From: UBA1151 sp963579925
GTDB lineage: Bacteria; Chloroflexota; Dehalococcoidia; Lucifugimonadales; Lucifugimonadaceae
Assembly: GCA_963579925.1 (NCBI GenBank)
Contig: CAUZJA010000146.1
Span: forward strand, 1-7,372
Direction: 5' to 3'
Length of the DNA: 7,372 nt
The notes under the pieces were generated by a model. It was not told the DNA's origin. It saw nothing but the letters and a program-made list of their open reading frames with translations, and searched no databases. Positions 1 to 5,719 of this stretch are shown here, one piece after another (positions within the stretch are counted from its first letter, which is position 1; every line of letters starts with the position of its first letter). Both the position numbers and the translations under genes were made by a program.

Positions 1-1
1 C

Positions 2-601
2 CTCACTAAGATGGATGGCGATTCCCGTGGTGGTGCAGCACTGTCCATGCGTTCGGCGACTGGCGTTCCCATCAAGTACATCGGCACGGGTGAAAAGGTG
101 GACGCATTTGAGACGTACCATCCCGACCGATTGGCAGGCCGAATCCTTGGTATGGGTGACGTGGCGTCACTCATCGAAAAGGCTGAGGGTGAACTCGACC
201 TCGATGCCGCCAAAGAGCTTGAGAGAAAGCTCCGCAAATCTGAGTTCGATATGAACGATCTGCTGGATCAATTCAAGGCCATCAAGAAGATGGGCTCCAT
301 TACGGACATCATGGGCATGGTTCCGGGCCTTGGTCGTATGAAGAACAAGCTCAACCCGGCGGACATGGACGAATCAAAAGTCGCCCGTATCGAGGCCATC
401 ATTCTTTCCATGACCGCCGAGGAGCGCCGCAATCCCAAACTGATCAACGGCTCTCGTCGCAAGCGCATCGCTGATGGCAGTGGAACCAGCGCAACTGAAG
501 TGAATCAGCTCATGAACCAGTTCACTCAGGTGCAGAAGATGATGAAGAAATTCGCCAGGGGCGGCTCCAAGCGCGGTTTGATGGGGATGCTGAGCAAGTA
601 G
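2..601 (+). CDS. ffh: Signal recognition particle protein Ffh, C-terminal part (5' end outside window)
   Basis: Ffh is the SRP54-type GTPase that binds 4.5S/6S SRP RNA and signal sequences on ribosomes and delivers nascent membrane proteins to FtsY. The window enters in frame inside the G domain: the first codons read LTKMDGDSRGG, containing the TKMD guanine-specificity motif. The closing G-domain segment GTGEKVDAFETYHPDRLAGR follows, then the linker GMGDVASLIEKAE. The methionine-rich M domain comes next, with KKMGSITDIMGMVPG forming the signal-peptide groove, RRKRIADGSGT as the SRP-RNA-binding helix-turn-helix signature, and a basic Met-rich tail ending at the TAG stop at 599-601. About 199 codons are present; Ffh is usually about 440-450 residues, so the NG-domain start lies upstream. 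The first ATG here (11) is an internal Met of TKMD and not the real start. The C-terminus looks intact. Identification is secure. Confidence 0.97.
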   Translation, partial: LTKMDGDSRGGAALSMRSATGVPIKYIGTGEKVDAFETYHPDRLAGRILGMGDVASLIEKAEGELDLDAAKELERKLRKSEFDMNDLLDQFKAIKKMGSITDIMGMVPGLGRMKNKLNPADMDESKVARIEAIILSMTAEERRNPKLINGSRRKRIADGSGTSATEVNQLMNQFTQVQKMMKKFARGGSKRGLMGMLSK

Positions 602-615
602 CCAGCCAGCTTCGA

Positions 616-626
616 ACGATTATCGT
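616..626. repeat. Short perfect dyad ACGAT-T-ATCGT after ffh
   Basis: An 11-base perfect palindrome with a single central base begins 15 bases after the ffh stop. The centre is too tight for an RNA hairpin, so if it has a role it would be as a DNA-binding site. No T-tract follows, so it does not look like the ffh terminator. It may be chance. Confidence 0.25.
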
Positions 627-706
627 ACCGTTAGTCATAGAAATAGCGTGAATAAGCGCCTGCTTCGTAAATGTTTCTGGTATACCCGACGTAAGTCGCT
701 GGCTTC

Positions 707-736
707 TTGACACCTATTTCGCCAAGTACGTAACCT
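707..736 (+). promoter_or_regulatory. Candidate sigma70-type promoter for rny
   Basis: A perfect -35 hexamer TTGACA (707-712) is followed after 18 bases by TAACCT (731-736), which keeps the three most conserved -10 positions (T, A and final T). Transcription would start near 743, giving a leader of about 75 bases before the rny ATG at 819. The position between ffh and rny fits separate expression of rny. The -10 is only 3/6, so this is a candidate only. Confidence 0.5.
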
Positions 737-741
737 TGGCG
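720..741. promoter_or_regulatory. Inverted repeat CGCCAAG-N8-CTTGGCG over the rny -10 region
   Basis: This is a perfect 7+7 base inverted repeat with an 8-base spacer (720-726 and 735-741); the spacer itself contains the palindrome TACGTA. It covers the candidate -10 hexamer, where a repressor operator would sit. Alternatively, if transcription starts further upstream, it is an RNA hairpin in the rny leader. The symmetry is direct observation; the operator role is inferred. Confidence 0.45.
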
Positions 742-756
742 CAGAAAGAAATACCC

Positions 757-777
757 GTCTCCGCAATTCGCGGGGAC
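757..777 (+). other. Leader hairpin 1 upstream of rny
   Basis: GTCTCCGC (757-764) pairs with GCGGGGAC (770-777) around the loop AATTC, giving eight pairs including one U-G wobble. An A-run and no T-run follows, so it is not a plus-strand intrinsic terminator. It would fall within the rny 5' untranslated region and could affect transcript stability or act as a processing site. Confidence 0.45.
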
Positions 778-785
778 AAAAAACA

Positions 786-800
786 TCGACAATCAGTCGA
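786..800 (+). other. Leader hairpin 2 just before the rny ribosome-binding site
   Basis: TCGAC (786-790) and GTCGA (796-800) are perfectly complementary around the loop AATCA. The stem ends five bases before the AAAGGA ribosome-binding site (806-811), which itself stays unpaired in this fold. Five base pairs is short, so significance is uncertain. Confidence 0.3.
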
Positions 801-818
801 CGGCCAAAGGATTCCATT

Positions 819-2348
819 ATGGAAGCGATCCCGGTTGCCGTCATCGTGGCCTTGGTTGTCTCGATTCTGGCTGGGGCAGGTGGCTTTTACCTGCGAAATG
901 CACTGGCACGCCAGAAGACGAGAGCAACCTTTGAAACGGCGCAACAGCAGATACGACGCGCCGAAGAGCGTTCCAAGGAGATCTTCCTAGAGGCAAAAGA
1001 AGAGTCGCTCAAAACGAAGACTGCCGCGGAAGCGGAGTTAAGGTCTCGACGGCAAGACATAGAAAAACACCAGCGGAGAATTGATAAAAGGGAAGAGAAC
1101 CTCGATAAGCGTAGTTCAAGTCTGGATAGCCAGACTTCCAAACTGCAAAACAAGGAAACCGAACTAGGCCGACAACAGGCTGACCTATCACTGGTGAAGG
1201 AGAAGGAGATTGAGCGCCTTGAGCAGATCTCCGGTCTCGCTGTTCCAGAAGCCCGTGACCAACTTTTGAAGCGTGTAGAAGAAGACATCCAGTTCGATAC
1301 GGCCCGAATGCTGCGGGACGCTGAACAGGATGCTCACGAACGTGCAGATGAGACGGCTCGAGAAATCATTGGTGGGGCAATTCAACGACTCGCGTCTGAT
1401 GTGATTTCAGAGCAGTCGGTTTCGTCTGTACCCCTGCCCAGCGACGATATGAAGGGCAGATTGATCGGTCGTGAAGGCCGAAACATTCGCGCTATTGAAG
1501 CTGCAACTGGTGCTGATCTCATCATTGATGACACACCGGAAGCGGTGACGATCTCTTGTTTTGATCCCATTCGCAAGGAAGTGGCACGCCGCTCTCTTGA
1601 GCGCATGATTCAGGATGGGCGGATACACCCGGCTCGTATTGAGGAGATTGTTGGACGCACCCGAAGCGAGGTGAATGACATCGCGCGCCGGGCTGGTGAA
1701 GACGCTCTGCTTGAGGCCAACATACGTGGCCTACACCCTGAACTAACAAAGCTGGTGGGACGCCTGAAGTTCAGGTTCTCCTACGGTGAGAACGTGCTTC
1801 AGCACAGCATCGAAGTGTCGCTCCTTGCCGCCCTCATGGGCGCTGAGTTGGGCGCACGCGTCAATGTCTGTCGCACAGCCGGATTCCTCCACGACATCGG
1901 CAAAGCGCTCTCGCATGAGGTTGAAGGACCTCACGCAGAGATCGGTGCCGATACAGTGGGCCGATATGGAGTGTCCGAGCGCATTCAGAAGGCGATTCGT
2001 GAACATCACGACCGTCAGATGACCACGCTGGAGTCGTTCATCGTGGCCGCCGCAGACGCGCTGAGCGCAGCACGTCCGGGCGCCCGACGAGATACGGCTG
2101 AGCACTACATCCAACGTTTGGAAGCGCTGGAGGATACCGCACGTGGGTTCGAAGGTGTGGAGCGATGTTTCGCTATCAAGGCCGGTCGTGAAATTCGCGT
2201 AATGGTTAGCCCTGACGTGGTCGACGACGCGAAAGCGGCGATACTGGCACGGGACGTTGTGAAGCGTATTGAAGAGACGCTTAGCTACCCCGGCCAGATC
2301 AAAGTTGTCGTGATTCGTGAGTCGCGATCAATCGAAATCGCGAAGTAG
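819..2348 (+). CDS. rny: Ribonuclease Y (membrane-anchored endoribonuclease)
   Basis: RNase Y makes the initiating endonucleolytic cuts in mRNA decay at the inner face of the membrane. The 509-residue length matches the family (about 510-520). Domains in order: an N-terminal membrane helix (residues about 4-25), a long charged coiled coil (about 30-190), a KH RNA-binding domain with the GREG loop at 217-220 followed by RNIRAIEAATGADLIIDDTP, and a metal-dependent HD domain with H329, the HD pair H358-D359 in FLHDIGK, H396-H397-D398 in REHHD, and D413 in AAADALSAARPGARR. The C-terminal domain ends in IREXRXXEIAK style (IRESRSIEIAK), as is typical. The ATG is supported by AAAGGA at 806-811, seven bases upstream. 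All expected catalytic residues are visible, so the enzyme should be active. It is probably the first gene of a four-gene unit and has its own candidate promoter and structured leader. Identification is secure. Confidence 0.97.
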   Translation: MEAIPVAVIVALVVSILAGAGGFYLRNALARQKTRATFETAQQQIRRAEERSKEIFLEAKEESLKTKTAAEAELRSRRQDIEKHQRRIDKREENLDKRSSSLDSQTSKLQNKETELGRQQADLSLVKEKEIERLEQISGLAVPEARDQLLKRVEEDIQFDTARMLRDAEQDAHERADETAREIIGGAIQRLASDVISEQSVSSVPLPSDDMKGRLIGREGRNIRAIEAATGADLIIDDTPEAVTISCFDPIRKEVARRSLERMIQDGRIHPARIEEIVGRTRSEVNDIARRAGEDALLEANIRGLHPELTKLVGRLKFRFSYGENVLQHSIEVSLLAALMGAELGARVNVCRTAGFLHDIGKALSHEVEGPHAEIGADTVGRYGVSERIQKAIREHHDRQMTTLESFIVAAADALSAARPGARRDTAEHYIQRLEALEDTARGFEGVERCFAIKAGREIRVMVSPDVVDDAKAAILARDVVKRIEETLSYPGQIKVVVIRESRSIEIAK

Positions 2349-2358
2349 ACGAGGCGGA

Positions 2359-2388
2359 GACCGGATGATTCTTGCGATGAGTCCGGTC
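2359..2388 (+). other. Inverted repeat GACCGGA / TCCGGTC after rny
   Basis: Seven perfectly complementary bases (2359-2365 and 2382-2388) flank a 16-base loop, starting 11 bases after the rny stop; a T-G pair could extend it by one. No T-run follows, so it is not a classical intrinsic terminator. It could stabilise or delimit the 3' end of the rny message. Confidence 0.4.
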
Positions 2389-2404
2389 GCGCGCCTGTTC
2401 AACT

Positions 2405-2424
2405 GACGCCGCATTGTCGGCGTC
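2405..2424 (+). other. Hairpin GACGCCG-CATTGT-CGGCGTC between rny and the PHP gene
   Basis: A perfect 7-base-pair GC-rich stem with a six-base loop lies 17 bases beyond the preceding inverted repeat. No T-tract follows. The pair of stems suggests a 3'-end stabiliser, an RNA processing site or an attenuating element; the sequence alone cannot decide. Confidence 0.45.
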
Positions 2425-2469
2425 GTACTGACTAACAACCAACAGACCTACCCGACTGGATGATGTGAT

Positions 2470-3363
2470 TTGAGCCCTGTTACTGACGCTGGATGGAATG
2501 ATGAGTGGGGCGATGGAGCCCTGCCGCCCAAGGTTGACCTCCATCTGCACACAACCGCTTCAGACGGCAAGCTTTCTCCAACAGCGCTTGTCGATCAGAT
2601 TGGGGCCACCGGTTTGCGAACTATCGCAATCTGCGACCACGACACTATCGACGGCCTTGAAGAGGCGTATGAAGCGGTAGCCAGGTACCCGGAGCTTGAT
2701 CTGATTGCTGGAGTTGAACTGAGCACCTCGGCCGGTGAATCTGAAGTCCACATGGTGGGTCTGTTCATCGACCACAAAGATCCGCACCTGCTAGAGACCC
2801 TCAGAGAGTTTCGAGGCCGGCGTGAGACCGCAATACGCCGGTCGGTCGCCAAGCTGAACGAACTTGGCATAATGATCAAGTTTGAACGGGTTCGTGAGAT
2901 CGCGGGTGGGGCGATTGGTCGACCGCACATCGCAGATGCAATGATGGAAGCCGGGTACATCAAAACGCGTGATGAAGCGTTCGATAAGTATCTTGGAGAT
3001 GACGGCCTTGCCCGGGCCAAGCGTTCGCCAACCTCAACCAAAGAGGGCATAGAGCTAATTCACTCATGCGGCGGCGTAGCAGTGGTAGCCCATCCGCAAA
3101 CTGTGCCCGAGTTTTTCGACATAGCAGAGCAGCTGTCGGAGGAAGGCCTCGATGCCCTTGAGGTGTTTGCCGAGAAGTATGATGCCTCAGATCGCCAGAA
3201 GTATCTGGACGTGGCCCGTAAGTACAACCTTGTTCCAGTAGGGGGCAGCGACTACCACGCGAAAGGCACACCTGATGAGATCCTACCGGGAGGGCCTGAC
3301 CGCCCCGGTCCCGCATCAAGCGTCATCGCGGAACTCCAGCGTCGCAGCCCTGGCCATTCCTGA
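2470..3363 (+). CDS. PHP-domain phosphoesterase (YciV/TrpH-like)
   Basis: This 297-residue protein belongs to the PHP metal-dependent phosphoesterase family. The closest described group is the YciV/TrpH type, in which E. coli YciV (RNase AM) hydrolyses 3',5'-nucleotide bisphosphates and trims RNA 5' ends. Visible metal-ligand motifs in order are H25-L-H27 in VDLHLHTTASDGKLSP, D56-H57-D58 in CDHD, E83 in AGVELS, H153 in GRPHIA, H208 in VAHP, and D261-Y-H263 in GGSDYH near the C-terminus. The insertion between E83 and H208 fits the YciV-like subgroup. The start is TTG: an in-frame stop lies at 2461-2463 and no ATG or GTG precedes the catalytic HLH, leaving TTG as the only sensible choice, with a weak GGA at 2458-2460. 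It sits 121 bases after rny in the same direction, which fits a role in nucleotide or RNA-end turnover, but the exact substrate is inferred. Confidence 0.9.
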   Translation: MSPVTDAGWNDEWGDGALPPKVDLHLHTTASDGKLSPTALVDQIGATGLRTIAICDHDTIDGLEEAYEAVARYPELDLIAGVELSTSAGESEVHMVGLFIDHKDPHLLETLREFRGRRETAIRRSVAKLNELGIMIKFERVREIAGGAIGRPHIADAMMEAGYIKTRDEAFDKYLGDDGLARAKRSPTSTKEGIELIHSCGGVAVVAHPQTVPEFFDIAEQLSEEGLDALEVFAEKYDASDRQKYLDVARKYNLVPVGGSDYHAKGTPDEILPGGPDRPGPASSVIAELQRRSPGHS

Positions 3364-3406
3364 TCCACTCGGGGTCCACAACGAAACTGTCAGTCGGTAA
3401 CAATTC

Positions 3407-4093
3407 ATGATGTGGGATACGACATCAGCAGCAGTGATAATCGGCGCCTACTTCATAGGAGCCGTGCCATCGGCGTACATAGCCGCCCGCTTCAGCAACG
3501 GCATCGACATTCGGGCACACGGCAGCGGCAACCTTGGCGTCTCCAACATCTATCATCAGGGCGGGTTCTGGTTAGCCGCACCCGTAGTGCTCTACGACGT
3601 GATCATCAAAGGCGCGGTTCCAATCATCATCGCGTCGGACAAGATTCTGGACCTCGGACTAGACATTGAAGTGACGGCAGCCTTTGCCGCGCTCATGGGC
3701 CACCACTGGTCCGTATTCGTGAAGTTCCGCGGTGGCCGGGGTATGGCCGCGGTGATGGGCGCAATGATTACGCTCAGCTGGCCTCTGCCATTTCTGTATG
3801 CGCTACCGGCACTAATCGGACTCCTGCGAAAGGGCGATAGTGCCATCTGGTGGATGCTCGCCGCATTGATCCTACCCATCTGGACGCTGGTTCTGGGGCT
3901 GGAGATAGAGATCACCTGGTTCACGATTGCGTTTGTGATCGCAGTGATAGTGAAGCGGCTTCTTTCCAACCGCAAAATGGGTGGTGAAGCTGATTTGCCG
4001 GATATCCCGTTCAAGTCGCTGGTTCGGAATAGACTTCTCTACGATAGGGATATCAGCAATCGTCAGGAATGGATTGATCGTATTCCCAAATAG
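3407..4093 (+). CDS. plsY: PlsY-like acyl-phosphate:glycerol-3-phosphate acyltransferase, divergent
   Basis: PlsY is the integral membrane enzyme that transfers an acyl chain from acyl phosphate to glycerol-3-phosphate, the first committed step of phospholipid synthesis. The 228 residues show the family pattern: the N-terminal helix with YFIGAVPSAYI (15-25), motif 1 IRAHGSGNLGVSN (35-47), the YDVIIKG segment (63-69), and motif 2 GHHWSVFVKFRGGRG (98-112), with hydrophobic helices between them. Two deviations stand out. The proline usual in motif 2 (GHxxPxF) is Ser102, and motif 3, normally RHxxNIxRLxxGxE, appears only as a degraded VKRLLSNRKMGGE (182-194) without the histidine. A polar tail of about 35 residues follows. 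The ATG at 3407 is chosen over the adjacent ATG at 3410 by convention; the ribosome-binding site is weak. The gap from the PHP gene is 43 bases. It may be a paralogue with altered activity. Confidence 0.82.
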   Translation: MMWDTTSAAVIIGAYFIGAVPSAYIAARFSNGIDIRAHGSGNLGVSNIYHQGGFWLAAPVVLYDVIIKGAVPIIIASDKILDLGLDIEVTAAFAALMGHHWSVFVKFRGGRGMAAVMGAMITLSWPLPFLYALPALIGLLRKGDSAIWWMLAALILPIWTLVLGLEIEITWFTIAFVIAVIVKRLLSNRKMGGEADLPDIPFKSLVRNRLLYDRDISNRQEWIDRIPK

Positions 4094-4119
4094 TTGCCCA
4101 ATAACCATTTGACTCTGAT

Positions 4120-4125
4120 GAAAGG
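4120..4125 (+). promoter_or_regulatory. Ribosome-binding site GAAAGG deciding the TTG start at 4134
   Basis: GAAAGG ends eight bases before the TTG at 4134, which is ideal spacing. No in-frame ATG precedes the zinc-ligand cysteines, so this site fixes the start. Confidence 0.6.
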
Positions 4126-4133
4126 CACATAGC

Positions 4134-4628
4134 TTGGTCGACCTGCGCGACCCCACATATTGTAAGAGGCATCCTCAGACTGAGTCGTATCTCGGTTGTT
4201 CGAGGTGTGGCGACCTGATCTGCTCCCAGTGCTTGGTGCAGACGCCCGTAGGAGCGCGTTGCCCCGAACACGGTGAGTCGCTGCGCAATCCAATGACGCA
4301 GACCTCCAACTCTGAGATGACACGCGCCATCATGGTGGGTGTTGGAACTTCACTGGGCCTCCATCTTCTCTACGCCGTGATGTATCTCACCCTTGGAGCG
4401 CTGGGTACGATACTCGCGATATTTGCCCCAATGGCAATTGGGTATTTTGTGGGCGAGGCTGTTTACCGCTCGTCGGGATATACAAGGAATAAAAACCTCG
4501 CGTGGGTTGCAGCAGGATCAGTTTTAGGCGGATTCGTAATGATGGCCCTCTTGTTCCCTGGTGTCGCAATAGGAATTTTTGGAGTCCTGATTGGTGGCTA
4601 CGTGGCGTATACGCGAGTCCGCCCGTAG
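4134..4628 (+). CDS. Small membrane protein with N-terminal B-box-like zinc domain
   Basis: The 164-residue protein has two parts. Residues 9-47 carry eight regularly spaced potential zinc ligands: C10, H13, C22, C25, C30, C33, C43 and H46, in the form CxxH...CxxCGxxxCxxC...VGARCxxH. This is the B-box-like module often found before rhomboid-family domains in bacteria. Residues about 62-160 are hydrophobic with four likely membrane helices (about 64-82, 84-106, 121-141, 144-160). None of these shows a rhomboid GxSG serine motif, so this is not a rhomboid protease. The zinc head would lie at the membrane surface and could bind a protein partner. It follows the plsY-like gene by 40 bases and ends just before a strong terminator, so it is probably the last gene of the rny unit. 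The TTG start is supported by GAAAGG upstream. The function is unknown. Confidence 0.8.
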   Translation: MVDLRDPTYCKRHPQTESYLGCSRCGDLICSQCLVQTPVGARCPEHGESLRNPMTQTSNSEMTRAIMVGVGTSLGLHLLYAVMYLTLGALGTILAIFAPMAIGYFVGEAVYRSSGYTRNKNLAWVAAGSVLGGFVMMALLFPGVAIGIFGVLIGGYVAYTRVRP

Positions 4629-4653
4629 CATCTTCGAGATCACAAGACACAAA

Positions 4654-4682
4654 AAAAGGCCGGAGCAATGCTCCGGCCTTTT
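4654..4682. terminator. Bidirectional intrinsic terminator between convergent genes
   Basis: A perfect stem GGCCGGAGC (4658-4666) / GCTCCGGCC (4670-4678) with loop AAT is extended by AAAA (4654-4657) pairing with TTTT (4679-4682). The plus strand ends in a T-run, and the run of seven A's at 4651-4657 supplies a T-run on the minus strand. It lies 25 bases after the zinc-domain gene and 22 bases past the end of the convergent gene, so it can terminate both. Confidence 0.93.
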
Positions 4683-4704
4683 CATTTCGATTCTGAACTA
4701 ACTA

Positions 4705-5487
4705 CTAAGCGGCTGCTCGGCCAACTCTGTCAGCTACTCGAGAGACTCCACGTCCGGCTGCGGGGATGAAGATCCCTTCCATCAGACCGGCGATGAACGC
4801 GACTGCGAACACTGCAAGCTGACCTGCTAGCACACCAGGGCCTGAGCCAGGGAATGCCAGGAACGCAACGTTAGTTGTGGTTTCCTGGTCGGACACCAAC
4901 GGTAGTGACGCCATTCCCGAACCGAAGATCGAGAATGCTGCCAATCCCACAATTCCACCGATAACCGGTCGCGCAAGTCCCAGAAGGAACAAGGCGCCTG
5001 GATCGGTCTGGTGGTACTGGAAGGTGACCACTCGGAGAAGAACTCGGAATGAGCTTCCTGCAATGCCAAAGATGATGGCAGCTGCCGGGATCGCAATCGC
5101 GGTGCCGAGGAACAGCGTGTCTGCTGCTACAGCGGTGACCGTGATAGCTGCGATGATTCCGTACAGGAGAGCCATACCACTCAACGGGGCGAGCACTCTT
5201 CGCACCAGTGTGCGTGAGCGGATCATCTCGTCAGCGTTGTTCTCGAGCGTCTCGATGATTCGCTGGCCGTCTCGATCAACATCGATGTTGCCATTTGATG
5301 CTCGATCGATCCAGGCCTGCAAGTTAGCAAGAACCTGCTCGTCGTCTTTCAACTTCGCGTTGTTCACGCGAGTGATCAACTGCTCTACCTGAGCGATGAA
5401 CGGTGCCGCTGCCGCGGCCGGTGATCGTCCACTGGACTGAGGCGATGCCTCGCTAAATTCAACAACTTGTCCGCCAGCTTCTGCCAT
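4705..5487 (-). CDS. Unrecognised membrane protein with four predicted helices
   Basis: I do not recognise a named family for this 260-residue protein. Residues 1-95 are polar: an Ala/Ser-rich stretch (13-28), then an amphipathic, probably helical segment (29-95) that is likely cytoplasmic. Four hydrophobic segments follow at about 99-121, 124-145, 165-190 and 219-241. A polar loop (about 196-210) separates the third and fourth. The protein ends in a short basic tail (GRGVSRVADRVGR). The last helix ends AGLMEGIFIP, loosely like the AGFSE-type ending seen in some uncharacterised bacterial membrane proteins, but that is only a resemblance. The start is well supported: on the minus strand AGAGGGGG precedes the ATG by six bases. 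The 171-codon open frame on the other strand (4877-5392) is Ser/Arg-rich with no ribosome-binding site and is taken as a shadow. The gene stands alone, convergent with the rny unit. Confidence 0.8.
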   Translation of the reverse strand: MAEAGGQVVEFSEASPQSSGRSPAAAAAPFIAQVEQLITRVNNAKLKDDEQVLANLQAWIDRASNGNIDVDRDGQRIIETLENNADEMIRSRTLVRRVLAPLSGMALLYGIIAAITVTAVAADTLFLGTAIAIPAAAIIFGIAGSSFRVLLRVVTFQYHQTDPGALFLLGLARPVIGGIVGLAAFSIFGSGMASLPLVSDQETTTNVAFLAFPGSGPGVLAGQLAVFAVAFIAGLMEGIFIPAAGRGVSRVADRVGRAAA

Positions 5488-5493
5488 AGCGAA

Positions 5494-5501
5494 CCCCCTC
5501 T
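5494..5501 (-). promoter_or_regulatory. Strong ribosome-binding site AGAGGGGG for the minus-strand membrane protein
   Basis: Read on the minus strand, AGAGGGGG lies six bases before the ATG at 5487-5485. It is the most purine-rich site in the window and fixes the start. Confidence 0.7.
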
Positions 5502-5504
5502 TTC

Positions 5505-5520
5505 TGAACTTTGTGGTTCA
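5505..5520. repeat. Inverted repeat TGAAC-N6-GTTCA in the membrane-protein leader
   Basis: A perfect 5+5 base dyad lies immediately upstream of the minus-strand ribosome-binding site. It would be part of that gene's 5' leader, or an operator site. GGTTCA recurs on the plus strand at 5515-5520, 5592-5597 and 5619-5624. This is weak evidence for a regulatory site and could be chance. Confidence 0.25.
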
Positions 5521-5545
5521 TGAATCCCTTAATTGGATTAGTCGC

Positions 5546-5575
5546 AAACTAGCACGCCGCTATTCAAGGGGTCAA
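5546..5575 (-). promoter_or_regulatory. Candidate promoter for the minus-strand membrane protein
   Basis: On the minus strand, TTGACC (5575-5570) is followed after 18 bases by TAGTTT (5551-5546), again retaining T, A and final T of the -10 hexamer. The start would fall near 5539, giving a leader of about 50 bases. The layout resembles the rny promoter (TTGACA, 18 bases, TAACCT). Confidence 0.4.
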
Positions 5576-5596
5576 GAAAGATAGATAATGAGGTTC

Positions 5597-5613
5597 ACGG
5601 ATTTTTGATCCGT
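5597..5613. repeat. Inverted repeat ACGGAT-TTTTG-ATCCGT in the divergent intergenic region
   Basis: A perfect 6+6 base dyad with a five-base spacer lies between the divergent membrane-protein and ABC-transporter genes, about 107 bases before the chosen ABC start. It could be an operator or a small hairpin in the ABC leader. No T-run follows. No convincing plus-strand promoter was found nearby; GATAAT (5584-5589) resembles a -10 hexamer but lacks a good -35. Confidence 0.35.
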
Positions 5614-5719
5614 TACACGGTTCAGGCTGGCGAGATGGCGCCTCTAAATGACCTGGGACCGCTCTTCATCCCCACTTTTTTCTCAGGCTATTTGCGCGTG
5701 GAGCACCTGCGAATTCCTC

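Noticed and set aside
604..704. Long-range inverted repeat AGCCAGC (604-610) / GCTGGCT (698-704)
   Set aside because: Seven bases separated by 87 with no supporting inner stems; easily chance.
648..710. 20-codon GTG-started frame in the ffh-rny gap, basic (MNKRLLRKCFWYTRRKSLAS)
   Set aside because: There is no ribosome-binding site and it is too short to judge; it resembles chance coding and overlaps the -35 element.
602..818. Possible SRP RNA gene next to ffh
   Set aside because: The conserved SRP RNA apical motif (GGAAGCAG-type core) is not present on either strand of the gap.
887..1288. 133-codon minus-strand open frame inside rny
   Set aside because: It is antisense to the RNase Y coiled coil; its Ser/Arg-rich composition is the reverse reading of Glu/Lys/Arg codons.
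2595..3050. 151-codon minus-strand open frame inside the PHP gene
   Set aside because: The plus-strand protein here carries conserved PHP metal motifs; the reverse frame has none.
4134..4628. Rhomboid protease
   Set aside because: The zinc module suggested it, but the membrane part has no GxSG serine motif or catalytic histidine and is too short.
4877..5392. 171-codon plus-strand open frame
   Set aside because: It lies wholly opposite the better-supported minus-strand membrane protein, is Ser/Arg-rich without domain features and has no ribosome-binding site.
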